From Siderastrea siderea (taxonomy: Eukaryota; Cnidaria; Anthozoa; Scleractinia; Rhizangiidae): a stretch of 64,000 nt of DNA. The notes under the pieces were generated by a model. The model had not been told where the DNA came from. It was given only the letters and a program-made list of their open reading frames with translations, and ran no database searches. The DNA lies in the NCBI GenBank assembly GCA_964030785.1, contig CAXIQD010000050.1, positions 186,001-250,000 on the forward strand, in the 5' to 3' direction. Position numbers and translations under genes: made by a program. Shown here piece after piece: positions 36,691-47,650 of the stretch. Each line of letters begins with the position of its first letter. The stretch's first letter is position 1.

Positions 36691-37054
36691 AAATGAATCA
36701 AAAAGGCCCACCCCCCTCACTTTTTGAGCCAATGAGAGACTAGGGCCATTCCTTTTTATCATGTGATCCCGGTCAAGAGAATGGACCAATGAGAGAAGAG
36801 GTCAAAGGTCATTTTTGGTTGGTGGGGTAACCGCTGACCGTCAAAATGATGACGTCATGAGGTCACGTGGTAAAATGAATCAAAAAGGCCCACCCCCCTC
36901 ACTTTTTGAGCCAATGAGAGACTAGGGCCATTCCTTTTTATCATGTGATCCCGGTCAAGAGAATGGACCAATGAGAGAAGAGGTCAAAGGTCATTTTTGG
37001 TTGGTGGGGTAACCGCTGACCGTCAAAATGATGACGTCATGAGGTCACGTGATT
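36691..37054. repeat. 182-bp tandem duplication inside the left TIR
   Basis: AAATGAATCAAAAAGGCCCA begins at 36691 and again at 36873. Each unit includes CATGTGATCCCGGTCAAGAG and ATGATGACGTCATGAGGTCA. The right TIR shows only one unit before the assembly gap, so copy number differs between ends or was lost in assembly. Confidence 0.92.
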
Positions 37055-37099
37055 TGTGATGGGGGGTGACCGCTGAGTGTAAGGGGGATAAGAGTTCAA

Positions 37100-37839
37100 T
37101 AACAAGACAGAGAAATTCTTTTCAACAAGTTTAATAAGCAGATCAAGTCGAACAAGTCAGTGTTTCTTTGGTGTGACTGGAGCTACAAACGCCAGGTTGT
37201 AAACAGCCAGTGGTTACCGTCCTCGTGGGATTACTTGTATCAAAGTTCTCCATTAAACGAAATCAGTCCAAGAGATGGCGTGTCATGCAAGACGGAAGTC
37301 ACCGAAGTTGTCGGTTGGAAATAAGTTGCGTCACTGTTGATGTGGTCAGTGCAGAAATGGAATAACAAATGATTTTTTTCTGCCAACTTTGGAAGAAGCA
37401 CATGCAACTGTCCATTCATCAGAACAGAAACGGATTGCCCACTTGTTACGACATTGCGTCCATTGACCCGTTCCAGAAATGAATAACCATTGCGTCAGCG
37501 ACGACGTTTTGGCACCGACTCGCATGAGGTGTTGCTTGTAACAACAGATGCTCTTGTCCAGACGAATTATTGGAAGAATTTGAGGCATTCCAAGTGGACG
37601 AACTGATCCTTCTTTGGTGAACACCAATGTGTATGCGGAAAGACGTTTGGGAGGAAGGTGGAATCTCTTAGGGGAAGAAATTTACCGCCAGACTATCAAC
37701 AGAGGACTCCACTTGTCTTCGTTCCCTTCAAGACGTCAAGTAGGAGGTCGACAACAGAGGAGGAGATTGCGGGATTGCTTCCTTGTTCATGGAGGTCAAG
37801 AATGTGCTCGTACTGTTTGGCATGCAAAGTTGTCCTGCT
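37100..37839. other. Rest of left TIR; possible decayed frame
   Basis: A 93-codon frame at 37346-37627 (minus), mirrored at 62232-62513 in the right TIR, contains RLDKSICCYKQHLMRV and LTQWLFISGTGQ. This faintly recalls the catalytic-domain entry of tyrosine recombinases. No catalytic residues can be assigned, so I do not call a gene. Confidence 0.3.
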
Positions 37840-38298
37840 CTATTTGAATTGGCTGGTAAAGGCTTCTTCTTCTTTTTTGTCGTGATCCAGAATGGTTTTG
37901 ACATGTTCAGTAATGTCATCCAAGTTATGTCCTAGAACACTTTCACGTAACTTGTTCACTTTGTGTCGTCGTTCAAGTCTCCTTTGTAAAATTTCTTCAA
38001 AATACTGGTCTCGTTCCGAAGACTTGTAGGTGCGTCCTGCTAGTTCTAAAGGAAACACAATGGTATTGTTTCTGTCAATGACGGCTAGATTGTCCAAATC
38101 TTTTTGGATTTGTTTTTGGAGTTCGTTGCGTTCGGTACTTTTCATGATGGCGATGGCTTCATTTTGAATCAATTCTTTGTAGTGTTCGGTCACGTCTTCG
38201 AGATCAAAACCAGCCTGTAGACCTCGTCGAACCAGTTCTAAGATGTAGTCATGAGTGTTGTTGAAGGTTTTGGGATCCAAATTCTTGGCATAGTCCAT
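37840..38298 (-). CDS. TIR-encoded protein, 152 aa, left copy
   Basis: An intact frame starting MDYAKNLDPKTFNNTHDYIL, lying wholly in the left TIR and duplicated at 61561-62019. The protein is hydrophilic and mostly alpha-helical by composition (ELVRRGLQAGFDLEDVTEHY, NELQKQIQKDLDNLAVIDRN), ending in a KKEEE-rich tail. No known domain was recognised. It differs from the right copy at one residue (NEAIA here, NEATA at the right). The start codon abuts the inner TIR border, so the two copies have different upstream DNA and probably different expression. This copy is preceded by CGCC-rich low-complexity DNA, with no TATA box seen. Confidence 0.65.
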   Translation of the reverse strand: MDYAKNLDPKTFNNTHDYILELVRRGLQAGFDLEDVTEHYKELIQNEAIAIMKSTERNELQKQIQKDLDNLAVIDRNNTIVFPLELAGRTYKSSERDQYFEEILQRRLERRHKVNKLRESVLGHNLDDITEHVKTILDHDKKEEEAFTSQFK

Positions 38299-38309
38299 GT
38301 TGCGCCTCC

Positions 38310-38375
38310 CACACGACCCGCCGCCGCCGCTGCCGCCCGCCGCCGCCCGCGCTCACCGCCGCTGCATCACGAGGT
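38310..38375. repeat. CCG/CGC-rich low-complexity tract
   Basis: CCGCCGCCGCTGCCGCCCGC-type sequence just inside the left TIR. A similar, longer tract recurs at 39660-39765. Confidence 0.85.
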
Positions 38376-38599
38376 GGTGACGTCATCAGAATGGAATGTG
38401 ATTTTTCTCGATTCTGATTGGTTACACGCTATATCGACGCCCCTTACTACTATGTTCAATGGGGTAAAATGAGGGATTGCCTTATGTAATTCCGGACTGA
38501 CTACTCAGACATCGATAGGCAGTGAGGGAGGAACATAGTCGGCCCCTAGACCATGAATGACTATGCCCTTGTCCATCAGATGGACTACCTCGATGTCAA

Positions 38600-39400
38600 C
38601 GAGCCGTTACAGTCAGCACATCCTTGGATTGTGGAACAAGAAATACAGAGAGAGTAAAAAATAAAGGAATAAAATATTCTTTCGGGTAGAAAAGGATTTT
38701 TTTCACAACAACGCGGGGAATGGAAAAACATTGCGAGCTAAACAGAACCGCGATGGTTCGCTTAAAAAATATTTTTAGCCGGCAGCAAAAAAAAACAACA
38801 CTTACCTCGTGTTAAGCTTTCGCTGTTTTCAAAAAGCCGCTCGCTTTCTTTTCGGAGAAAAAATGCGAGTTGTCATCTCGTTTGTCTCACCGCGTTACAG
38901 TCAGCACATCCTTGGATTGTGGAACAAGAAATACAGAGAGAGTAAAAAATAAAGGAATAAAATAGTCTTTCGGGTAGAAAAGGATTTTTTCACAACAACG
39001 CGGGGAATGGGAAAACATTGCGAGCTAAACAGAACCGCGATGGTTCGCTTAAAAAAATATTTTTAGCCGGCAGCAAAAAAAACAACACTTACCTCGTGTT
39101 AAGCTTTCGCTGTTTTCAAAAAGCCGCTCGCTTTCTTCTCGGAGAAAATGCGAGTTGTCATCTCGTTTGTCTCACCGCGTTACAGTCAGCACATCGTTGG
39201 ACTGTGGAAAAAAGAAATACAGAAAGTGAGTAAACATAAATCAAATAGTCTTTCAGGTAGAAAATGATTTTAGCCGGCAGCGAAACACAACACTTACCTC
39301 GTGTTAAGCTTTCGCTGTTTTCAAAACATCCATTCGGCGGCTTTTACAGATAAAAATCTCCCACTTTTTTCGCTGACATCTTAGCTGTCATCGTTTTGTT
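38600..39400. repeat. ~287-bp tandem repeat, about 2.7 copies
   Basis: GTTACAGTCAGCACATC recurs at about 38605, 38894 and 39179 (spacing 289 and 285). Each unit holds AACAGAACCGCGATGGTTCG, TTTAGCCGGCAGC and ACTTACCTCGTGTTAAGCTT. The third copy is shortened. No coding frame runs through it. Confidence 0.92.
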
Positions 39401-40046
39401 TGTAAGGCCGAGGGTTGCTGGGGTAAAGCGATGAATAAATCTGTGAAATAACTGTCGTAAATCTCCCTGACCTTCCTCCATCTTGAAAAAAGTGAGAATT
39501 TGGGCGTACGTTTGCTGCTTATATATAGCAAACAGTATGACCTTATTTGGTTAGGATTGGTTGTGATTGGTCAGTCCCATTCAGGCCATGGTCAAGGTCC
39601 AAGGCCATGGTCAAGGTCCAAGGCCATGGTCAAATTGCAATCAGAAGCAGAGCGCATGTCTACGCGGGCGGCAGCGGCGGCGGGCAGCGGCGGCGAGCGC
39701 GGGCGGCGGCGGCGGGCGCGCGCGGGGAATCGGCGGCGGCGGCGCGCGCTTGGCGCGCGCTGTGGGGGAAACCAAGATTTTTTTTAGTGTGAGTTCGAAT
39801 CCCGGTCGGGGTGGAAAAAAATTTTTTTTTGAAAAAAAGCATGGAAATTTTTTTTTCGGGTCGAAGCGAGTAGGTGACAATGGAATGAAGAGTGTTTCTT
39901 GGGGATTTGGCTGGGAGGTTTTTTTGGGTTAGAAGCGATCGATCGAGTTCGGCTCGGTTTGAAAACAAAAATCCTTTTTTTTAAAAAAACAGATAGTTTA
40001 TTGGTTTTACTTGGATAACATAGGTTTTTTATTCATGTCAAGGGAA
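39401..40046. other. Low-complexity left arm of the Maverick
   Basis: Contains a threefold 20-bp repeat (CCAAGGCCATGGTCAAGGT, 39583-39640), a CGG-rich tract (39660-39765) and poly-T/poly-A runs. No supported gene. Open frames across the GC tract are composition artefacts. Confidence 0.6.
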
Positions 40047-40323
40047 AAAGGATCGTGGGCTCAGATCAGAAAAAGAGAGGTACAATTACATAGGGAATAC
40101 ATAGGGAATACATAGGTAGTACATAGGCAATACATAAGGAAAAAGGGATCGCGGGCTCAGATCAGAAAAGAGAGGACATTTCGTGACGCTTACATGACGT
40201 AGGTAAATATCCCTCTGGCTAGGGTGGGAAGCCGCTGACCAGTGATGAAAAAAGGATCGCGGGCTCAGATCAGAAAAGAGAGGTACAATTACATAGGGAA
40301 TACATAGAGAATACATAGGGAAT
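40047..40323. repeat. GGGCTCAGATCAGAAAAGAGAG repeats, left block
   Basis: The phrase GGGCTCAGATCAGAAAAGAG occurs three times here, interleaved with ACATAGGGAATACATAGG microrepeats. The block continues at 44832-45015 on the other side of the nested 4.5-kb element, showing the two were once contiguous or duplicated neighbours. Confidence 0.88.
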
Positions 40324-43300
40324 GACAGGTCTCAAAAACCGCTGAGCATGCGCGAGCTGTTCCCGCCATCAATGTTACAAAATGGCGGACGACAAATAAC
40401 GTTTTGCCACGTAGTTTCGCGTCCCACCAGTCTGCTCGCGGAGAACTTCTCGTTAAAAACATGGGCTCAGTGAAACGAACAACTCTTCTTGTTTGTCTAG
40501 GAGTAAGTTCAGAGAAATCGGTAGTCATTATCCACATGATAATTCCATTTATCTTGCTCCTTTTGGTGAAAATGTTTGCAACTACTCGAAAGAGAAGTGG
40601 GCTTAGTTTTTCGTGTTGGTTAAGGTCAGCAGTCGCTGGATAAGCTTGAGATTTGGACTACGTTCTCGTCGTTTCTTCCACGAAGAAATATCAAAAATGA
40701 CTTTTTTTTCGTTCAAATGGTCTTGAGAAAATGCTGTACGAAGGTTTATTATCATTATCGAGCAAAGGAAGCCACCCTTTATGACGCTGTAAGAGCTGGC
40801 TAGTATAAGATAGGACTCCGAAGAGAAACGTGTGAGTACCTTGATTCGTCCCTTTACTCGTTTTCTCGACAGGAAATTAAGCTTACCTTAAGAATCTTAC
40901 GAGATCTTTTGCAAAATTGTAATTTCCAGTAATTTACTTTATATACGACTGTTGTATTAAAGCAGTAATATTGTATGTCTCTTCGTAAATGCTAATGAAC
41001 AGTTTGGTTGTTTTTATAATTTGAGTTTATTGTACTGTCTTGTAATCGTTCTCGTAGCGCTGTGGCCGACACCGACAAGGCCCGCGAAAATTCCCCGACA
41101 GCGGCTTGAAAACATTTACGTGACTTGAAACAAAACGGGGAAAACCCATCTCAAGTTAACACCAAGTTTCACTTTGTGTGTTCATCACAAAAATGTTATG
41201 CGCCAAAGAACAACGGCTGCTCCAAAGCCGGAAAAAACAAGAATGTTTTCCACAATAGATGTGCTGAAAAACAAACAGCACCACAGGATCAGCAAATTTA
41301 TAAACCAGCTTCTATTTCAGTGGTCACACCTATCTCGAGATTGTAACTCTGGGAGTGAAAGGGCTGAAGAATAGCGAAGTGAACTTAAATTCTAACCCGT
41401 TAATGTATTCCCTTCGAGAGCACCTCGCATAGGAAATAAACGACCTCCACATATTGAAGTTAATTGGCATTTTTGGTGAAAGAGCTTGAAATCGCTTCCC
41501 ATTGAATATTTTTAAGTGATAAGATTTCTAATGAATATTTTTCAGAGAATGCTATGTTAGAACAATTCCATCTCAAATCACTTCATCTGGAATCAACCAA
41601 ACAAGAACGTCTGTTTTTATCACTGATGGCAGTCATGGGAATTGTGATGGAGCATGAACAAAAAAATCTGTGAAACTGAGCTACTGAATACACGAACAGC
41701 ACAAACACCAAAAACACCTAAATGTATTTTATTAATGCATAAAACGTGGAAAACTCATGGAAAATGCCGTGATTTTAATAGACCTGGAACAGGACAAAAT
41801 AGTATCTTTCAAACACAAAGTACACCCCCCTTTGCAACAAAATTGTCATTGCAGCATAACTTCATTTAAAACATACTCAAAAATGTAAAATTATAATAGC
41901 AAAGCAAAGTGCATTTCCTTGCCAATACAAGTGTACTCATTGTTTCTGCAGCCACCTTCTTTAGCTTGTGACATAGAGGTGGATCTTGAAGAACTCCTAT
42001 TAGTTAAAAATTAATGGAAACACATTTAGGAATGTATCAGACGAACCCTTCATTTATATTCCAACAGCAGACAGGTGCAATCCTTTGTTTTTTAGAGAAC
42101 TAGGCTGACAGTTGTCAGATGAATCAAAATTCAGCAACTTTAGGCTAATCCTCAAGAGTGATTAATGAAAGAACTTCACTATTGCAAAACGAAATTGTTG
42201 AGCAGTATATTAACCAAATAATCTAAAATAATGATATCACACAGAATTTAAATTTGAATTTAAAAAAATGGTTTAGAAACACAAAACACTGAGGTAAGTT
42301 GCTTCAGAATTAAGTTCACTAATTAGGAGCACATGCTGCATCAATCAACGTTCAATGCTTCAAACGAGTAGTGTCTGAAAAGTGCAGATAGAGCAAAGAC
42401 TTATAAAAATGGTTATAATCATCATTCATGCCCCTCTCACACAACTGCTTCTGACTCCCTTCCAAAGAAAGGATGGCTACAAAATTAGTGTAGGATGGCT
42501 TGCAAGATGGAAAAAAGGCACAAAGATGTTGGGCTTTATTTCTCAAGTCTTTATATACATGCTTTTCACGCCACCTTTCATCAGGAGCATTATAAAGGCG
42601 TCTATCTCAAGACAGACCTCAAAACAACAGTACACTTCACTGGACTGTTTCAGTATCAATGAAGAAGGTTATACAGCCAAAGAGTGTAGGGCAAACAGAC
42701 ATATGAAAGATCAATTAGAATAAATATTTGAATTGAACACTAGTGACTTTTATGGCTGCCACTCTCTGCTTTCTACCAAGAACTTAACAGGCTGGATAAG
42801 AACATATCACTGAAGTCAAAAGCTGTGATAACCTGGAGAAAAAAATGTAAAACATAAATTTTACTTCATGTACAATTGATTAAAAAACTTCTTGGCAAGA
42901 AATGTATCATGATGCTGGCACTCAGTAAATTTAAACATTAAAAAACATTCTGCAAATAGATTAAATCTATTTTGTCCACATGACCTGGTTTGATCACACA
43001 GGTCTTGAAAGTACAATGTAAAGGTGAAACCCTGTCTTACCAACCACTTTTTTACCTGCAAATATTTTATGACACTTCTTTTTCAGGGCCGTAGCTAGCC
43101 GGGGGGGGCAAGGGGGGCAGCTGTCCCCCCCCGGACCAGTTGAGCCAGACAGATTTGTGGACTGAGGATTTTCATTGTTCAAAGGATTTGTTTTCTTTAG
43201 ACTCAGTTATTTTGATTGTAGTGACTTGCACTTGTTTGCCATTTTCATGGCCAGGAAATCGGAAATAATGTTGTAAGCACTGAAAACACCTGCCTTTTCA

Positions 43301-44831
43301 CACTTATTCAAAGTCAATTTTTCAGAGACATATCTCATGACAAGTGCTGAAAATAGCATTTCGGAGCCTCCAAATTTGAAAATTTTCTGGGGGAGGATAC
43401 CCCAGACCCCTCCACCAAGGCTCGTGCCCCCGTTTACAAAAGACCTGGCTACGGCCCTGTTTTTAAGCCCAGAAATTAACTCATCCAGTTATTCTCTGAC
43501 TGAAATACTTGCTGAATGCAACAACCATTTTTTAATTAATCATTTAACATCAGGCCAATTGATCAGAGATCATATTAGTGGAATTCCCCTGTAAACATCA
43601 ATCAACACTCTGATCCAGCTATTTGCAAAAGGTTTTTTGCCCAAAAACTAATACAGTTGTTTCCTATTACTAGAATATGTCCTAAATGCAAAAACCAGTT
43701 GAAGCATAAATATTTTATCCACCATTAGCAATCATACTAGGGTTTTACTTTGAAAATTGTGGAGCTGTATACTGGTTCAAGTATACAAATAAATTTATTG
43801 CAAAACAAGTGAAATGCTGACAAAGAGATGGAATGGATCTTCATGGGAACAAAGTATATGGGAAAAGCTAACAATACACAAATCAATGACCAGAAGCAAA
43901 GCTTAATAAAAATTGTCATCATGTATTGATCAACAAGTGTGTTGATTAAATTTGTTAACCAATTAATAAAGCAAATAAACATGTTCGGTGTTGCTGATCT
44001 AAAAAGACTGAGTAATTGCAATTAGCAAAATTCAAAATAATTATTTGATTTGCTTTCTTCAGAATTCAACACACGACATAAGGTAGCATTTGTCAGTTAA
44101 CAAAATTATGCATCACAGTGTTGACTTAAAGTATCAAAAATTCCAAGCACAAAAGGCTTTTAACTGATGTCAAAAAAGGGCACTTTTGAAGACGGTTTAT
44201 AGCATTATTTGAGCATCAGGTAACACTCTCTTCTTGCCATTAAAGCAATTGTCAGTTTTTAAAAGAGCAGCACTCCACGTCAACATACTCGTACATTAAA
44301 TGTGCAAAAACTTGATCAGCAAAGGAAAACATAACAACCACCGAGTGAATTCAGTATGTTTTACGATGATTAGTTATGAAATAGTACATCAATAGATTAC
44401 TGACCTGCAACCATGAGATCACCCCCTTCTGCATGCCTTGTCCACGACAAAGTATTGACGGAAGATAAAATTTTAATGAAACAACGAGATCAATCCTTAA
44501 CGCCGTCAGAAGATGCAGTTTGATCCAAAATTGGACTGCCGATAAGTATATTCAGTTTCTGAAGTGTACGGCGGCCAAAATGGCTTCTTTGAAACCCACT
44601 GAAGTCAAGGTTCGATTCAAACATCATTTCCAGTTTAAAAAACTGTCTAACGTAACTTCGATCATCCGTTCAAAGTGAAATAACATTGCAGTTCCCGCGC
44701 ATAAACAACAACAGCCCGTCCGCCATATTGAATTTTTCAAGCGTGAAAAAGCAAGACGCCTGCTCAGTAACAATTCCGTGACGCTTTTGACGTAATATCT
44801 TTAAACCAATCAGCGGTTTTTGAGACCTGTC
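40324..44831. mobile_element. Nested 4.5-kb transposon without visible transposase
   Basis: Inverted termini GACAGGTCTCAAAAACCGCTGA (40324-40345) and TCAGCGGTTTTTGAGACCTGTC (44810-44831). ATAGGGAAT lies directly outside both ends (40315-40323 and 44832-44840). A 9-bp duplication would fit Mutator-like or Merlin-like elements, but the target is itself a microrepeat, so the duplication could be coincidental. The interior is AT-rich with only short motif-free ORFs, and an internal MITE sits at 43084-43459. It is likely non-autonomous. Confidence 0.8.
43084..43459. mobile_element. MITE with CAGGGCCGTAGC ends, 376 bp
   Basis: CAGGGCCGTAGCTAGCC at the left and GGCTACGGCCCTG at the right, with a G-rich/C-rich block inside. 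This inverted-end type is common in invertebrate genomes. It is nested within the 4.5-kb element, itself inside the Maverick. Confidence 0.85.
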
Positions 44832-45019
44832 ATAGGGAATACATAGGTAGTACCTAGGGACTACATAAGGAAAAAGGGATCGCGGGCTCAGATCAGAAAA
44901 GAGAGGACATTTCGTGACGCTTACATGACGTAGGTAAATAGCCCTCTGGCTAGGGTGGGAAACCGCTGACCAGTGATGTAAAAAGGATCGTGGGCTCAGA
45001 TCAGAAAAGAGAGGACAAT
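44832..45019. repeat. GGGCTCAGATCAGAAAAGAGAG repeats, right block
   Basis: Continuation of the 40047-40323 block: the same phrases ACGCTTACATGACGTAGGTA and GCCGCTGACCAGTGATG-like text occur in the same order with few changes. Confidence 0.85.
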
Positions 45020-45215
45020 TACGGGGTGTGATAAATTTGTTTCGGTCAATGACGGCCAGATTATGCAAATCTTTTTGGATTTGTTCCTTGAGTTCTTTGT
45101 GTTGTGTGTTTTTCATGATGGCGGCTGCTTCTTCTTGGATTTTTCTTTGTAATGTTCGGCATTGTCTTCCAGATCATAACCTGCTTGCAGACCTTGTCGC
45201 AGCAGTTCTAGTGCT
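45020..45215 (-). pseudogene. Decayed third copy of the TIR-encoded gene
   Basis: Minus-strand fragments read ELLRQGLQAGYDLED, then EHYKE, and in another frame KNTQHKELKEQIQKDLHNLA. They match the middle of the 152-aa TIR protein in the same order, with a frame change between them and both ends missing. This internal relic suggests the TIR once extended to, or was copied into, this site. Confidence 0.75.
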
Positions 45216-45228
45216 GATAAAGATGGTT

Positions 45229-45744
45229 TCAAGCTTGAGACTGGATCCATTGGTAAAACAAATAGGTTTCTTGTTTGGGACAATGGTGGGTGGGTTTCGC
45301 GTGACGACCGCAGGTTAATCCTACATCAAACCCCATGGCGATGAGTTTCTCGACTTTAGGACATCCAAAGTCTTCCAAGTTAACGCAAGGAATCTGTAGC
45401 TCGTTTAGTAGATTCTTTTCCAAATATCCTCCCTTGTAAGCTACCATGTATTGGTGTTGCGTCCTGGAACGATGATAGGCTGACTCGATCATGGTTTTGA
45501 CCAGATGTTGAGGTAAGGCTTTTTCTTGCTTGCTCGATTCAAAGCGTAAGCCGTGAATATGATGGTAGACATAGTTGACCGTTTTACGATCTCGCTTTTC
45601 CAAAGAGAGGTAAGACAACTTGTTTTCCAAGAACCAGCTGAAACTCCCGTGCTGTAAACTGTAAACACCCATTTCCCTTACAATAAACGGTTGATGGTTT
45701 ACTTTATAGCCATCCAAATCGACAATCATACAGATTTGTTCCAT
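45229..45744 (-). CDS. Conserved Maverick-associated protein, RNase H-like candidate, 171 aa
   Basis: Starts MEQICMIVDLDGYKVN, a beta-strand with an acidic residue as in exonuclease/RNase H-type folds. It ends with VNLEDFGCPKVEKL and a C-x-x-H-x-x-P-x-H-H-C-P cluster. I recall proteins with a similar NLED-x-x-CP and terminal Cys/His pattern near capsid-type elements in arthropod and cnidarian genomes, but no confirmed activity. It is adjacent, on the same strand, to the decayed TIR-gene copy. The nuclease idea is weak inference. Confidence 0.55.
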   Translation of the reverse strand: MEQICMIVDLDGYKVNHQPFIVREMGVYSLQHGSFSWFLENKLSYLSLEKRDRKTVNYVYHHIHGLRFESSKQEKALPQHLVKTMIESAYHRSRTQHQYMVAYKGGYLEKNLLNELQIPCVNLEDFGCPKVEKLIAMGFDVGLTCGRHAKPTHHCPKQETYLFYQWIQSQA

Positions 45745-45955
45745 GTTGTCTTCTGTCTAAAAACGGAATGGATTTGGTTTAACTGTCACACCTTAAATAG
45801 GTACAGACTTGCCCCATGACGTCATAACCGTCTTTGTCGGTAGATTGCTTGTCGGAACATGTCGAAACATACCCGTTGACATCACAATCCACACCCACCT
45901 TGTTTTGTATATAGAAATTTTATTGCGCGCTTTTTTCTAAAGGGAACGATCAAAG

Positions 45956-46174
45956 ATGCCCGGTTGTTTTCTCTATATCTCGTCAAGTTTTAAGGATTGG
46001 TTTCTTTACAAGACACACTTGTACCTGTGTAAGCAGTTGTATGAACCTACTGACTTACCGGAACCGACAGACCATCCTTTACAGGCGATTGAACTCTGTC
46101 AAGGGAATATCGGGCGTTGGATCGTGTTTATGGTCTGGTTGGAAACCTGTCCGAGCGCGTTTCCTTGTTTTTAA
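45956..46174 (+). CDS. Small protein, paralogue of the 57519-57890 product
   Basis: A 72-residue frame with GRWIVFMVWLETCPSAF near the C-terminus, matching YRWVVFVLWLKAHPKAW in the 123-aa protein at 57519-57890. Both place this aromatic stretch after a Pro/Glu-rich segment. GTATATAG about 45 bp upstream could be its TATA box. It lacks the C-terminal ~40 residues of its relative. Function unknown. Confidence 0.5.
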   Translation: MPGCFLYISSSFKDWFLYKTHLYLCKQLYEPTDLPEPTDHPLQAIELCQGNIGRWIVFMVWLETCPSAFPCF

Positions 46175-46206
46175 GGAGCCTTGGGAGGTCAAGGTCCTTA
46201 CATAGG

Positions 46207-46217
46207 TATAAAAAAGG
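46207..46217 (+). promoter_or_regulatory. TATA box for minor capsid gene
   Basis: TATAAAAAAGG sits 37 bp before the ATG at 46244. The same box type precedes several other genes of the element. Confidence 0.65.
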
Positions 46218-46243
46218 CAACCATGGGCTATTTTGTTGTCATC

Positions 46244-47296
46244 ATGAGTTTCTACATCACCCTCCTCAGTGATCAAGCGCAAGGCACGGGGCAAAAATTT
46301 ACCGCTACACTTCCTCATTCACACTATCTGGTAGAAGATGATTGGGAAGCGGCCCTCGTTCATATCTCACACCCTGGTTTTTATCAACAATTGGAAGATC
46401 AAACCAAGCAGAATTGGACGCAAGAAGATAGTCAAAAACACTGGATGAAAACAGATATCAGATACGTGCCAAAACGTGCTGATGGAACGGCTCCCATTCA
46501 AGTCACCAAACAAATCCATTTACCCCCAGGGTATTACCACAATTTGAAAGAAGCATGGATCGCCATCGGTTACGAAATGGAAAAACAACACATGGAGGTC
46601 ATGATGGATATAGCCAAAATGGACGTGGACGATCAAGCTAAACGACAACAACTAGCCATTCTCAACCTGGCTCAACCCTACGTGAAAATCACCAATGCAG
46701 GCATTGCCTCCGAATTAGATTCCTTGTATGTACTCATTCCAGCCAACATGCAATTTGAAATGGAATGGAAATTCGCTCAACTGATGGGACTGGTGAAAGA
46801 TGGACCGCCAAGTGAACGCATCGTCCAAGAAAAAAATTATCTGGTGAAACATATCGTGGATTACAACGATCGACACAAATGGACACCAACCGTCGGTCCT
46901 GTCAACAAATATCCACCGCATGGCATCGTCTCTGTCAGCTTTACCCACCCCGATTTCGAGTACGAGTTGTTCTTGGGTCCGAATCTCAGTCGACAACCAT
47001 TTCCCACCACGCAAACCGTCAAACCACAACAAGGACAACAACAACTCATGATCTATACGGATCTCGTCGCGCAGAGTATTGTGGGAAATCAACAAAAAGG
47101 TTTTTTACGTGCCATGGATGCCGGCAATACCGACCATCAGTTTGATACCACTGAACGGATGTATTTTCCTCTTGGTAAAACCATCTTTGACAGCATTGCC
47201 ATGGATATTCAAACAGCCAATGGACAGCCGGCTCCCTTCAAACAAGGCAGTACCATCCTCACCCTTGAACTCTCCAGAAAAAGTCAACGGACATAA
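46244..47296 (+). CDS. mCP: Minor capsid (penton-like) protein, diverged paralogue, 350 aa
   Basis: Starts MSFYITLLSDQAQGTGQKF and continues with a W-E-A-A-L-V-H-I phrase, matching the opening (S-F-Y-V-T-L ... G-W-x-V-G-x) of the two minor-capsid copies at 54309-56421. Polinton minor capsid proteins of this type are single-jelly-roll vertex proteins. It lies on the opposite strand, about 7 kb from its relatives, and is more diverged, so it may specify a different vertex or receptor-facing component. The start at 46244 was chosen because it aligns with the paralogues and lies 37 bp from a TATA box. Confidence 0.75.
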   Translation: MSFYITLLSDQAQGTGQKFTATLPHSHYLVEDDWEAALVHISHPGFYQQLEDQTKQNWTQEDSQKHWMKTDIRYVPKRADGTAPIQVTKQIHLPPGYYHNLKEAWIAIGYEMEKQHMEVMMDIAKMDVDDQAKRQQLAILNLAQPYVKITNAGIASELDSLYVLIPANMQFEMEWKFAQLMGLVKDGPPSERIVQEKNYLVKHIVDYNDRHKWTPTVGPVNKYPPHGIVSVSFTHPDFEYELFLGPNLSRQPFPTTQTVKPQQGQQQLMIYTDLVAQSIVGNQQKGFLRAMDAGNTDHQFDTTERMYFPLGKTIFDSIAMDIQTANGQPAPFKQGSTILTLELSRKSQRT

Positions 47297-47650
47297 AAAC
47301 AGAGCGAGCGCCTGGCTGGAGCAGCTTATCATGACCACGAGAAATTATTGGAAGAGTTTGAAACATTGGAAGACGATTTTAGAGGTGGAGCAAATTTTGA
47401 AGAAGGTGAAGGCAGAACGTGTCCGAGACAAGAGTCTTGCTGAACAATTAGAGAAGAGAGAGCAGAGGGGAGGTGTGTGACTTTTTAAAGCACATGTCCC
47501 CTGACCAATGGGAACAATTGAGATGTGGACGATCCGTTTGATTTGGATGATTTTGTTTCTTGAAAAAAGACAGGTGCAGACATTTTCATTTTGTTTTATT
47601 TTCTCCCAAAAGAACACAACATGGGCTGTAACACGAGGTGATTAAAACAA
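47297..47650 (+). other. Short uncertain ORFs between convergent genes
   Basis: A 49-codon frame (47331-47480) ends KREQRGGV, echoing the Q-R-G-G motif of the core-like proteins. An overlapping frame reads EEFETLEDDF. Both look coding-like and I cannot decide between them. This is the 3' meeting point of the plus and minus gene blocks. Confidence 0.3.

Larger units (their letters stand above)
36667..38299. repeat. Left terminal inverted repeat, ~1.63 kb
   Basis: The reverse complement matches 61560-63211 almost base for base. Identity stops at 38299, one base before the start codon of the enclosed gene: beyond it the left copy reads TTGCGCCTCCC, while the right copy (inverted) reads CTGACGTCGTG. 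The left copy has one extra 182-bp unit near its tip. Confidence 0.95.

Noticed and set aside
39500..39968. ORFs of 80-120 codons on both strands
   Set aside because: They cross a CGG-rich tract and homopolymers; Arg/Ala/Gly-rich products are composition artefacts.
46715..47095. 126-codon minus-strand ORF
   Set aside because: Antisense shadow of the minor capsid gene on the plus strand.
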